From Atherix ibis (lineage: Eukaryota; Arthropoda; Insecta; Diptera; Athericidae), in NCBI GenBank assembly GCA_958298945.1, contig OY282608.1:72960806-73024805 (forward strand): a stretch of DNA of 64,000 nt, in the 5' to 3' direction. Positions within the stretch are counted from its first letter, which is position 1. The number at the start of each line of letters is the position of its first letter. The notes under the pieces are model-generated. The model ran no database searches. It worked only from the letters and a program-made list of their open reading frames with translations, and was not told the DNA's origin. Shown here piece after piece: positions 14,726-28,661 of this stretch. Made by a program: the position numbers and the translations under genes.

Positions 14726-14829
14726 CCAACAAACCAACAAACCAACAAACCAACAAACCAACAAACCAACAAACCAACAAACCAACAAACCAACAAACCA
14801 ACAAACCAACAAACCAACAAACCAACAAA
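14726..14829. repeat. Canonical run of 13 units, copy A
   Basis: Thirteen uninterrupted CCAACAAA units end at a CCACCAAG unit. The same place in copy B has fourteen units (21,029-21,140), giving a local spacing of 6,311 downstream instead of 6,303. Confidence 0.85.
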
Positions 14830-15799
14830 CCACCAAGCCAACAAACCAACAAACCAACAAACCAACAAACCAACAAACAACCAAACCAACAAACCAACAA
14901 ATCAACAAACCAACAAACCAACAAGCCAACAAACCAACAAACCAACAAAAAATAAACCAACAAACCAACAAACCAACCAACAAATAAACCAACAAACCAA
15001 CAAACCAACAAACCAACAAACCAATAAACCAACAAACAAACAAACCAACAAACCAAAAAGCCAACAAGCCAACAAGCCAACAAACCAACAAACGAACAAG
15101 CCAACAAACCAACAAACCAACAAACCAACAAACCATCAAACGAACAAACCAACAATCCAACAAACCAACAAACCCACAAACCATCAAACCAACAAGCCAA
15201 CAAGCCAACAAACCAACAAACCAACAAGCCAACAAGCCAACAAATCAACAAGCCAACAAACAAACAAACCAACAAACGAACAAACCAAGAAACCGACAAA
15301 CCAATAAACCAACAAGCCAACAAACCAACATACCAACAAACGAACAAACGAACAAACGAACAAACCAACAAACGGACAAACCAACAAGCCAACAAACCAA
15401 CAAACCAACAAGCCAACAAACCAACAAACCAACAAACCAACAAACCAACAAACGAACAAACCAACAATCCAACAAACCAACAAACCATCAAACCAACAAG
15501 CTAACAAACCAACAAACCAACAAGCCAATAAGCCAACAAACCAACAAGCCAACAAACGAATAAACCAACAAACAAACAAACCAACAAACCAACAAACCAA
15601 CAAACCAACAAACGAACAAATCAACAAACCAACAAACGAACAAACCAACAAACTAACAAACCAAGTAGCCAACAAACCAACAAACCAACAAACCAACAAA
15701 CCAACAAGCCAACAAACGAACAAACCAACAACCAAACAAACCAACAAGCCAACAAACCAACAAACCAACAAACCAACAAACGAAGAAACCAACAAACCA

Positions 15800-17165
15800 A
15801 CAAACGAACAAACCAACAAACCAACAAACCAACAAACCAACAAACCAACAAAGCAACAAACCAACAAACCAACAAGCCAACAAACCAACAAACCAACAAA
15901 CCAACAAACCAACAAACCAACAAGCCAACAAGCCAACAAACCAACAAACCAACAAGCCAACAAACCAAAAAACTAACAAACCAACAAACCAAGAAACCAA
16001 CAAACCAACAAGCCAACAAGCCAACAAGCCAACAAACGAACAAACGAACAAACCAACAAACCAACAAACCGACAAACCAACAAACGAACAAACCAACAAA
16101 CAAAAAAACGAACAAACCAACAAACGAACAAACCAACAATCCAACAAACCAACAAACCAACAAGCCAACAAACCAACAAACCAACAAACCAACAAGCCGA
16201 CAAGCCAATAAACCAACAAGCCAACAAACGAACAAACCAACACACAAACAAACCAACAAACCAACAAACCAACAAACCAACAAACCAACAAACCAACAAA
16301 CCAACAAACCAACAAACCAACAAACCAACAAACGAACCAATGAACAAATCAACAAACGAACAAACGAACAAACCAACAAACCAACAAACCAACGAACGAA
16401 CAAACCAACAAACCAACAAACCAACATACGAACAAACCAACAATTCAACAAACCAAGTAACCAACAAATCAACAAACCAACAAACCAACAAGCCAACAAA
16501 CGAACAAACCAACAAACAAACAAACCAACAAGCCAACAAACCAACAAACGAACAAACCAACAAACCAACAAACCAACAAACGAACAAACCAACAAACCAA
16601 CAAGCCAACAAACCAACAAACCAACAAACCACCAAACCAACAAACCAACAAACCAACAAACCAACAAACCAACACGCCAACAAGTCAACAAACCAACAAA
16701 CCAACAAGCCAACAAACCAAAAAACCAACAAACCAACAAACCAACAAACCAAGAAACCAACAAACCAACAAACCAAAAAGCGAACAAACTAACAAACCAA
16801 CAAACCAACAAACCAACAAACCAACAAACCAACAAACCAACAAACCAACAAGCCAACAAGCCAATAAACCAACAAGCCAACAAACGAACAAACCAACAAA
16901 CCAACAAACCAACAAACCAACAAACCAACAAACCAACAAACCAACAAGCCAACAAGCCAACAAATCAACAAGCCAACAAACGAACAAACCAACAAACGAA
17001 CAAACCAAGAAACCGACAAACCAACAAACCAACAAGCCAACAAACCAACATACCAACAAACGAACAAACGAACAAACGAACAAACCAACAAACGAACAAA
17101 CCAACAAGCCAACAAACCAACAAACCAACAAACCAACAAACGAACAAATCAACAAACCAACAAAC
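15800..17165. repeat. 1.37-kb tandem duplication inside copy A, first unit
   Basis: Landmarks recur after 1,360-1,376 bases: CCAAAAAA with CTAACAAA (15,961 and 17,321), CCAACACA (16,241 and 17,609), CGAACCAA with TGAACAAA (16,333 and 17,709), CCAACATA with CGAACAAA (CAT at 16,425 and 17,801), and CCGACAAA (CG at 17,014 and 18,382). Spacing changes only in steps of 8. The same pair of units exists in copy B, so this duplication is older than the 6.3-kb one. Confidence 0.87.
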
Positions 17166-18540
17166 GAACAAACCAACAAACCAACAAACCAACAAACCAA
17201 CAAACCAACAAACCAACAAACCAACAAACCAACAAACCAACAAACCAACAAACCAACAAACCAACAAACCAACAAACCAACAAGCCAACAAGCCAACAAA
17301 CCAACAAACCAACAAGCCAACAAACCAAAAAACTAACAAACCAACAAACCAAGAAACCAACAAACCAACAAGCCAACAAGCCAACAAGCCAACAAGCCAA
17401 CAAACGAACAAACGAACAAACCAACAAACCAACAAACCGACAAACCAACAAACGAACAAACCAACAAACAAAAAAACGAACAAACCAACAAACGAACAAA
17501 CCAACAATCCAACAAACCAACAAACCAACAAGCCAACAAACCAACAAACCAACAAACCAACAAGCCGACAAGCCAATAAACCAACAAGCCAACAAACGAA
17601 CAAACCAACACACAAACAAACCAACAAACCAACAAACCAACAAACCAACAAACCAACAAACCAACAAACCAACAATCCAACAAACCAACAAACCAACAAA
17701 CCAACAAACGAACCAATGAACAAATCAACAAACGAACAAACCAACAAACCAACAAACCAACAAACCAACGAACGAACAAACCAACAAACCAACAAACCAA
17801 CATACGAACAAACCAACAATTCAACAAACCAAGTAACCAACAAATCAACAAACCAACAAACCAACAAGCCAACAAACGAACAAACCAACAAACAAACAAA
17901 CCAACAAGCCAACAAACCAACAAACGAACAAACCAACAAACCAACAAACCAACAAACGAACAAACCAACAAACCAACAAGCCAACAAACCAACAAACCAA
18001 CAAACCACCAAACCAACAAACCAACAAACCAACAAACCAACAAACCAACACGCCAACAAGTCAACAAACCAACAAACCAACAAGCCAACAAACCAAAAAA
18101 CCAACAAACCAACAAACCAACAAACCAAGAAACCAACAAACCAACAAACCAAAAAGCGAACAAACTAACAAACCAACAAACCAACAAACCAACAAACCAA
18201 CAAACCAACAAACCAACAAACCAACAAGCCAACAAGCCAATAAACCAACAAGCCAACAAACGAACAAACCAACAAACCAACAAACCAACAAACCAACAAA
18301 CTAACAAACCAACAAGCCAACAAGCCAACAAATCAACAAGCCAACAAACGAACAAACCAACAAACGAACAAACCAAGAAACCGACAAACCAACAAACCAA
18401 CAAGCCAACAAACCAACATACCAACAAAGTAACAAACGAACAAACGAACAAACCAACAAACGAACAAACCAACAAGCCAACAAACCAACAAACCAACAAA
18501 CCAACAAACCAACAAACGAACAAATCAACAAACCAACAAA
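17166..18540. repeat. 1.37-kb tandem duplication inside copy A, second unit
   Basis: Second unit of the pair starting at 15,800. It keeps the same landmark order and joins the first unit directly. Similarity ends near 18,540, at CGAACAAA, TCAACAAA. Confidence 0.86.
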
Positions 18541-20044
18541 CGAACAAACCAACAAACTAACAAACCAAGTAACCAACAAACCAACAAACCAACAAACCAA
18601 CAAACCAACAAGCCAACAAACGAACAAACCAACAACCAAACAAACCAACAAGCCAACAAACCAACAAACCAACAAACCAACAAATGAAGAAACCAACAAA
18701 CCAACAAACGAACAAACCAACAAACCAACAAACCAACAAACCAACAAACCAACAAACCGACAAACCAACAAACCAACAAGCCAACAAACCAACAAACCAA
18801 CAAACCAACAAACCAACAAACCAACAAGCCAACAAGCCAACAAACCAACAAACCAACAAGCCAACAAACCAAAAAACTAACAAACGAACAAACCAAGAAA
18901 CCAACAAACCAACAAGCCAACAAGCCAACAAGCCAACAAACGAACAAACGAACAAACCAACAAACCAACAAACCGACAAACCAACAAACGAACAAACCAA
19001 CAAACAAAAAAACGAACAAACCAACAAACGAACAAACCAACAATCCAACAAACCAACAAACCAACAAGCCAACAAATCAACAAACCAACAAACCAACAAG
19101 CCGACAAGCCAATAAACCAACAAGACAACAAACGAACAAATCAACACACAAACAAACCAACAAACCAACAAACCAACAAACCAACAAACCAACAAACCAA
19201 AAAACCAACAAACCAACAAGCCAACAAACAAACAAACCAATAAACCAACAAACGAACAAACCAACAAACCAACAAACTAACGAACCAACGAACCAACAAG
19301 CCAACAAACCAACAAACCAACAAACGAACCAATGAACAAATCAACAAACGAACAAACCAACAAACCAACAAACCAACAATACAACAAACCAACGAACGAA
19401 CAAACCAACAAACCAACAAACCAACATACGAACAAACCAACAAACCAACAAACCAAGTAACCAACAAATCAACAAACCAACAAACCAACAAGCCAACAAA
19501 CGAACAAACCAACAAACAAACAAACCAACAAGCCAACAACCCAACAAACGAACAAACCAACAAACCAACAAACCAACAAACGAACAAACCAACAAACCAA
19601 CAAGCCAACAAACCAACAAACCAACAAACCACCAAACCAATAAACCAACAACCCAACAAACCAACACGCCAACAAGTCAACAAACCAACAAACCAACAAA
19701 CCAACAAACCAACAAACCAAAAAACCAACAAACCAACAAACCAACAAACCAACAAACCAACAAACCAACAAACCAAAAAGCGAACAAACTAACAAACCAA
19801 CAAACCAACAAACCAACAAACCAACAAACCAACAAACCAACAAGTCAACAAGCCAATAAACCAACAAGCCAACAAACGAACAAACCAACAAACCAACAAA
19901 CCAACAAACCAACAAACCAACAAACCAACAAACCAACAAACCAACAAACCAACAAACGAACAAACCAACAAACCAACAAACAAATAAAACAATAAACCAA
20001 CAAACCAGCAAACCAACAAACCAACAAGCCAACAAACCAACAAA

Positions 20045-23000
20045 CGAACCAATGAACAAATCAACAAACGAACAAACCAACAAACCAACAAGCCAATAAA
20101 CGAACCAATGAACAAATCAACAAACGAACAAACCAACAAGCCAACATACCAACAAACCAATAAGCCAACAAACCAACAAACCAACAAGCCAACAAACGAA
20201 CAAACCAACAACCAAAACAAACCAACAAGCCAACAAACCAACAAACCAACAAACCAACAAACGAAGAAACCAACAAACCAACAAACCAACAAACGAACAA
20301 ACCAACAAACCAACAAACCAACAAACCAACAAACCAACAAACCAACAAACCAGCAAGCCAACAAACCAACAAACCAACAAACCAACAAACCAACAAGCCA
20401 ACAAGCCAACAAACCAACAAACCAACAAGCCAACAAACCAAAAAACTAACAAACCAACAAACCAAGAAACCAACAAACCAACAAGCCAACAAGCCAACAA
20501 GCCAACAAACGAACAAACGAACAAACCAACAAATAAACAAACCGACAAACCAACAAACGAACAAACCAACAAACAAAAAAACGAACAAACCAACAAACGA
20601 GCAAACCAACAATCCAACAAACCAACAAACCAACAAGCCAACAAACCAACAAACCAACAAGCCGACAAGCCAATAAACCAACAAGCCAACAAACGAACAA
20701 ACCAACACACAAAAAACCAACAAACCAACAAACCAACAAACCAACAAACCAACAAACCAACAAGCCAACAAACCAACAAACCAATAAACCAACAAACGAA
20801 CAAACCAACAAACCAACAAACCAACGAACCAACGAACCAACAAACCAACAAACCAACAAACCAACAAGCCAACAAACCAAAAAACCAACAACCCAACAAA
20901 CCAACAAACCAAGAAACCAACAAACCAACAAACCAAAAAACGAGCAAACCAACAAACCAACAAACCAACAAACCAACAAACCAACAAACCAACAAACCAA
21001 CAAGCCAACAAGCCAATAAACCAACAAGCCAACAAACCAACAAACCAACAAACCAACAAACCAACAAACCAACAAACCAACAAACCAACAAACCAACAAA
21101 CCAACAAACCAACAAACCAACAAACCAACAAACCAACAAACCACCAAGCCAACAAACCAACAAACCAACAAACCAACAAACCAACAAACAACCAAACCAA
21201 CAAACCAACAAATCAACAAACCAACAAACCAACAAGCCAACAAACCAACAAACCAACAAAAAATAAACCAACAAACCAACAAACCAACCAACAAATAAAC
21301 CAACAAACCAACAAACCAACAAACCAACAAACCAACAAACCAACAAACAAACAAACCAACAAACCAAAAAGCCAACAAGCCAACAAGCCAACAAACCAAC
21401 AAACGAACAAGCCAACAAACCAACAAACCAACAAACCAACAAACCATCAAACGAACAAACCAACAATCCAACAAACCAACAAACCCACAAACCATCAAAC
21501 CAACAAGCCAACAAGCCAACAAACCAACAAACCAACAAGCCAACAAGCCAACAAATCAACAAGCCAACAAACAAACAAACCAACAAACGAACAAACCAAG
21601 AAACCGACAAACCAATAAACCAACAAGCCAACAAACCAACATACCAACAAACGAACAAACGAACAAACGAACAAACCAACAAACGGACAAACCAACAAAC
21701 CAACAAACCAACAAACCAACAAGCCAACAAACCAACAAACCAACAAACCAACAAACCAACAAACGAACAAACCAACAATCCAACAAACCAACAAACCATC
21801 AAACCCACAAGCTAACAAACCAACAAACCAACAAGCCAATAAGCCAACAAACCAACAAGCCAACAAACGAATAAACCAACAAACAAACAAACCAACAAAC
21901 CAACAAACCAACAAACCAACAAACGAACAAATCAACAAACCAACAAACGAACAAACCAACAAACTAACAAACCAAGTAGCCAACAAACCAACAAACCAAC
22001 AAACCAACAAACCAACAAGCCAACAAACGAACAAACCAACAACCAAACAAACCAACAAGCCAACAAACCAACAAACCAACAAACCAACAAACGAAGAAAC
22101 CAACAAACCAACAAACGAACAAACCAACAAACCAACAAACCAACAAACCAACAAACCAACAAAGCAACAAACCAACAAACCAACAAGCCAACAAACCAAC
22201 AAACCAACAAACCAACAAACCAACAAGCCAACAAGCCAACAAACCAACAAACCAACAAGCCAACAAACCAAAAAACTAACAAACCAACAAACCAACAAAC
22301 CAACAAACCAACAAGCCAACAAGCCAACAAGCCAACAAACGAACAAACGAACAAACCAACAAACCAACAAACCGACAAACCAACAAACGAACAAACCAAC
22401 AAACAAAAAAACGAACAAACCAACAAACGAACAAACCAACAATCCAACAAACCAACAAACCAACAAGCCAACAAACCAACAAACCAACAAACCAACAAGC
22501 CGACAAGCCAATAAACCAACAAGCCAACAAACGAACAAACCAACACACAAACAAACCAACAAACCAACAAACCAACAAACCAACAAACCAACAAACCAAC
22601 AAACCAACAAACCAACAAACCAACAAACCAACAAACGAACCAATGAACAAATCAACAAACGAACAAACGAACAAACCAACAAACCAACAAACCAACGAAC
22701 GAACAAACCAACAAACCAACAAACCAACATACGAACAAACCAACAATTTAACAAACCAAGTAACCAACAAATCAACAAACCAACAAACCAACAAGCCAAC
22801 AAACGAACAAACCAACAAACAAACAAACCAACAAGCCAACAAACCAACAAACGAACAAACCAACAAACCAACAAACCAACAAACGAACAAACCAACAAAC
22901 CAACAAGCCAACAAACCAACAAACCAACAAACCACCAAACCAACAAACCAACAAACCAACAAACCAACAAACCAACACGCCAACAAGTCAACAAACCAAC

Positions 23001-26000
23001 AAACCAACAAGCCAACAAACCAAAAAACCAACAAACCAACAAACCAACAAACCAAGAAACCAACAAACCAACAAACCAAAAAGCGAACAAACTAACAAAC
23101 CAACAAACCAACAAACCAACAAACCAACAAACCAACAAACCAACAAACCAACAAGCCAACAAGCCAATAAACCAACAAGCCAACAAACGAACAAACCAAC
23201 AAACCAACAAACCAACAAACCAACAAACCAACAAACCAACAAACCAACAAGCCAACAAGCCAACAAATCAACAAGCCAACAAACGAACAAACCAACAAAC
23301 GAACAAACCAAGAAACCGACAAACCAACAAACCAACAAGCCAACAAACCAACATACCAACAAACGAACAAACGAACAAACGAACAAACCAACAAACGAAC
23401 AAACCAACAAGCCAACAAACCAACAAACCAACAAACCAACACACTAACAAATCAACAAACCAACAAACGAACAAACCAACAAACTAACAAACCAACAAAC
23501 CAACAAACCAACAAACCAACAAACCAACAAACCAACAAGCCAACAAACCAACAAACCAACAAACCAACAAACCAACAAACCAACAAGCCAACAAACCAAC
23601 AAACCAACAAGCCAACAAACCAAAAAACTAACAAACCAACAAACCAAGAAACCAACAAACCAACAAGCCAACAAGCCAACAAGCCAACAAGCCAACAAAC
23701 GAACAAACGAACAAACCAACAAACCAACAAACCGACAAACCAACAAACGAACAAACCAACAAACAAAAAAACGAACAAACCAACAAACGAACAAACCAAC
23801 AATCCAACAAACCAACAAACCAACAAGCCAACAAACCAACAAACCAACAAACCAACAAGCCGACAAGCCAATAAACCAACAAGCCAACAAACGAACAAAC
23901 CAACACACAAACAAACCAACAAACCAACAAACCAACAAACCAACAAACCAACAAACCAACAAACCAACAAACCAACAAACCAACAAACCAACAAACCAAC
24001 AAACCAACAAACCAACAAACGAACCAATGAACAAATCAACAAACGAACAAACCAACAAACCAACAAACCAACAAACCAACAAACCAACGAACGAACAAAC
24101 CAACAAACCAACAAACCAACATACGAACAAACCAACAATTCAACAAACCAAGTAACCAACAAATCAACAAACCAACAAACCAACAAGCCAACAAACGAAC
24201 AAACCAACAAACAAACAAACCAACAAGCCAACAAACCAACAAACGAACAAACCAACAAACCAACAAACCAACAAACGAACAAACCAACAAACCAACAAGC
24301 CAACAAACCAACAAACCAACAAACCACCAAACCAACAAACCAACAAACCAACAAACCAACAAACCAACACGCCAACAAGTCAACAAACCAACAAACCAAC
24401 AAGCCAACAAACCAAAAAACCAACAAACCAACAAACCAACAAACCAAGAAACCAACAAACCAACAAACCAAAAAGCGAACAAACTAACAAACCAACAAAC
24501 CAACAAACCAACAAACCAACAAACCAACAAACCAACAAACCAACAAGCCAACAAGCCAATAAACCAACAAGCCAACAAACGAACAAACCAACAAACCAAC
24601 AAACCAACAAACCAACAAACCAACAAACCAACAAGCCAACAAGCCAACAAATCAACAAGCCAACAAACGAACAAACCAACAAACGAACAAACCAAGAAAC
24701 CGACAAACCAACAAACCAACAAGCCAACAAACCAACATACCAACAAACTAACAAACGAACAAACGAACAAACCAACAAACGAACAAACCAACAAGCCAAC
24801 AAACCAACAAACCAACAAACCAACAAACCAACAAACGAACAAATCAACAAACCAACAAACGAACAAACCAACAAACTAACAAACCAAGTAACCAACAAAC
24901 CAACAAACCAACAAACCAACAAACCAACAAGCCAACAAACGAACAAACCAACAACCAAACAAACCAACAAGCCAACAAACCAACAAACCAACAAACCAAC
25001 AAATGAAGAAACCAACAAACCAACAAACGAACAAACCAACAAACCAACAAACCAACAAACCAACAAACCAACAAACCGACAAACCAACAAACCAACAAGC
25101 CAACAAACCAACAAACCAACAAACCAACAAACCAACAAACCAACAAGCCAACAAGCCAACAAACCAACAAACCAACAAGCCAACAAACCAAAAAACTAAC
25201 AAACCAACAAACCAAGAAACCAACAAACCAACAAGCCAACAAGCCAACAAGCCAACAAACGAACAAACGAACAAACCAACAAACCAACAAACCGACAAAC
25301 CAACAAACGAACAAACCAACAAACAAAAAAACGAACAAACCAACAAACGAACAAACCAACAATCCAACAAACCAACAAACCAACAAGCCAACAAATCAAC
25401 AAACCAACAAACCAACAAGCCGACTAGCCAATAAACCAACAAGACAACAAACGAACAAATCAACACACAAACAAACCAACAAACCAACAAACCAACAAAC
25501 CAACAAACCAACAAACCAAAAAACCAACAAACCAACAAGCCAACAAACAAACAAACCAATAAACCAACAAACGAACAAACCAACAAACCAACAAACTAAC
25601 GAACCAACGAACCAACAAGCCAACAAACCAACAAACCAACAAACGAACCAATGAACAAATCAACAAACGAACAAACCAACAAACCAACAAACCAACAATA
25701 CAACAAACCAACGAACGAACAAACCAACAAACCAACAAACCAACATACGAACAAACCAACAAACCAACAAACCAAGTAACCAACAAATCAACAAACCAAC
25801 AAACCAACAAGCCAACAAACGAACAAACCAACAAACAAACAAACCAACAAGCCAACAACCCAACAAACGAACAAACCAACAAACCAACAAACCAACAAAC
25901 CAACACGCCAACAAGTCAACAAACCAACAAACCAACAAACCAACAAACCAACAAACCAAAAAACCAACAAACCAACAAACCAACAAACCAACAAACCAAC

Positions 26001-26250
26001 AAACCAACAAACCAAAAAGCGAACAAACTAACAAACCAACAAACCAACAAACCAACAAACCAACAAACCAACAAACCAACAAGCCAACAAGCCAATAAAC
26101 CAACAAGCCAACAAACGAACAAACCAACAAACCAACAAACCAACAAACCAACTAACCAACAAACCAACAAACCAACAAACCAACAAACCAACAAACGAAC
26201 AAACCAACAAACCAACAAACAAATAAAACAATAAACCAACAAACCAGCAA
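20045..26250. repeat. 6.3-kb tandem duplication, copy B
   Basis: Second copy of 13,742-20,044. Differences seen are few: one octamer gained in the canonical run near 21,130; CCAATAAA near 15,021 is CCAACAAA here; TCAACAAA near 16,445 is TTAACAAA near 22,747; octamer-sized length changes give spacings of 6,303, 6,311 and 6,319. About 80 bases are lost near the right end, since AAATAAAACAATA lies at 19,982 and 26,221 (6,239 apart). Copy B ends near 26,250, at a TTAATAAA unit that has no counterpart in copy A. Confidence 0.92.
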
Positions 26251-26749
26251 ATTAATAAACCAACAAGCCAACAAACCAACAAACGAACAAACCAACAAAC
26301 CAACAAACCAACAAACCAACAAGCCAACAAACCAACAAACCAACAAACCAACAAACCAACAAACCAACAAACAAACAAACCAACAAACCAACAAACGAAC
26401 AAACCAATAAACCAACAAACCAACAAACCAACAAGCCAACAAACCAACAAACCAAAAAACCAACAAACCAACAAACCAACAAACCAACAAACCAACAAAC
26501 CAACAAGCCAACAAACCAACAAACCAACAAACCAACACACTAACAAACAAATAAACCAACAAACCAACAAACCAACAAACCAACAAACAAACAAACAAAC
26601 AAACAAACAAACCAACAAACCAACAAGCCAACAAGCCAACAAGCCAACAAACCAACAAACGAACAAGCCAACAAACCAACAAACCAACAAACCAACAAAC
26701 CAACAAACGAACAAACCAACAATCCAACAAACCAACAAACCAACAATCC
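26251..26749. repeat. Octamers after the 6.3-kb duplication
   Basis: Array sequence with many CAAACAAA units, including five in a row near 26,584-26,620, and CCATCAAA at its right end. I see no landmark tying it to copy A or B. Confidence 0.78.
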
Positions 26750-27270
26750 ATCAAACCAACAAGCCAACAAACCAACACACCAACAAGCCAACAAGCCAAC
26801 AAACGAACAAACCAACAAACGAACAAACCAAGAAACCGACAAACCAACAAACCAACAAGCCAACAAACCAACATACCAACAAACGAACAAACCAACAAAC
26901 CAACAAACGAACAAACCAACAAGCCAAAAAACCAACAAACCAACAGCCAACAAACAACAAACCAACAAACCAACAAACCAACAAACGAACAAACCAACAA
27001 TCCAACAAACCAACAAACCATCAAACCAGCAAGCCAACAAACCAACAAACCAACAAGCCAACAAGCCAACAAACCAACAAGCCAACAAACCAACAAACCA
27101 ATAAACCACCAAGCCGACAAGCCAACAAACCAACAGTCCAACAAACGAACAAACCGATAAACCAACAAACGAACAAACCAACAAACCAACAAACCAACAA
27201 ACCAACAAACCGACAAGCCAACAAACCAGCAAACCAACAATCCAACAAGCCAACAAACGAGCAAGCCAAT
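26750..27270. repeat. Duplicated block, ~1.38-kb spacing, copy 1
   Basis: Shared landmarks are CCAAGAAA, CCGACAAA (CG at 26,837 and 28,219; spacing 1,382), CCACCAAG, CCGACAAG (CG at 27,115 and 28,499; 1,384) and a GAGC site (27,259 and 28,651; 1,392). The two-base change between the first and second spacing matches two short units near 26,942-26,956 in copy 1. Confidence 0.82.
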
Positions 27271-28131
27271 AAATCAACAAACCAACCAACCAACAAACCA
27301 ACAAGCCAACAAGTCAACAAACCAACAAACCAACAAGCCAACAAACCAAAAAACCAACAAACCAACAAACCAACAAACCAAGAAACCAACAAACCAACAA
27401 ACCCAAAAGCGAACAAACCAACAAACCAACAAACCAACAAACCAACAAACCAACAAACCAACAAACCAACAAACCAACAAACCAACAAGCCAATAAATCA
27501 ACAAGCCAACAAACGAACAAACGAACAAACCAACAAACCAACAGACCAACAAACCAACAAACCAACAAACCAACAAACCAACAAACCAACAAACCAACAA
27601 ACCAGCAAACGAACAAACCAACAAACCAACAAACAAATAAAACAACAAACCAACAAACCAACAAACCAATAAACCAACAAGCCAACAAACCAACAAACGA
27701 ACAAACCAACAAACCAACAAACCAACAAACCAACAAGCCAACAAACCAACAAACCAACAAACCAACAAACCAACAAACAAACAAACGAACAAACCAACAA
27801 ACGAACAAACCAATAAACCAACAAACCAACAAACCAACAAGCCAACAAACCAACAAACCAAAAAACCAACAAACCAACAAACCAACAAACGAACAAACCA
27901 ACAAACCAACAAACCAACAAACCAACAAACCAACAAACCAACAAGCCAACAAACCAACAAACCAACAAACAAATAAACCAACAAACCAACAAACCAACAA
28001 ACAAACAAACCAACAAACAAACAAGCCAACAAGCCAACAAGCCAACAAACGAACAAGCCAACAAACCAAAAAACCAACAAACCAACAAACGAACAAACCA
28101 ACAATCCAACAAACCAACAAACCAACAATCA
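27271..28131. repeat. Octamers between the 1.38-kb-spaced blocks
   Basis: Array sequence with a canonical run near 27,425-27,480, CAAATAAA units at about 27,622 and 27,970, and CAAACAAA clusters near 27,775 and 28,010. No gene-like or unique sequence. Confidence 0.8.
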
Positions 28132-28661
28132 ATCAAACCAACAAGCCAGCAAACCAACACACCAACAAGCCAACAAGCCAACAAACGAACAAACCAACAA
28201 ACGAACAAACCAAGAAACCGACAAACCAACAAACCAACAAGCCAACAAACCAACATACCAACAAACGAACAAACGAACAAACCAACAAACGAACAAACCA
28301 ACAAGCCAACAAACCAACAAACCAACAAGCCAACAAACCAACAAACCAACAAACCAACAAACCAACAAACGAACAAACCAACAATCCAACAAACCAACAA
28401 ACCATCAAACCAACAAGCCAACAAACCAACAAACCAACAAGCCAACAAGCCAACAAACCAACAAGCCAACAAACCAACAAACCAATAAACCACCAAGCCG
28501 ACAAGCCAACAAACCAACAAGCCAACAAACGAACAAACCAATAAACCAACAAACGAACAAACGAACAAACCAACAAACCAACAAACCAACAAACCAACAA
28601 ACCGACAAGCCAACAAACCAGCAAACCAACAATCCAACAAGCCAACAAACGAGCAAGCCAA
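28132..28661. repeat. Duplicated block, ~1.38-kb spacing, copy 2
   Basis: Second copy of the 26,750 block. Its CCACCAAG, CCGACAAG module also appears at about 31,637, 33,608 and 35,774, so it belongs to a wider family spanning 27-36 kb. Confidence 0.82.

Larger units (their letters stand above)
13742..20044. repeat. 6.3-kb tandem duplication, copy A
   Basis: A block of 6,303 bases followed immediately by a second copy. It opens with the landmark CGAACCAA, TGAACAAA (CG at 13,742), itself duplicated 56 bases on (13,798). The same pair recurs at 16,333, 17,709 and 19,325. All five have partners in copy B at 20,045, 20,101, 22,636, 24,020 and 25,644, with spacings 6,303, 6,303, 6,303, 6,311 and 6,319. 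Bases 13,801-14,140 look identical to 20,104-20,443. Upstream of 13,730 the match to the sequence before 20,030 breaks, so the edges fit a precise direct duplication. Confidence 0.93.
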
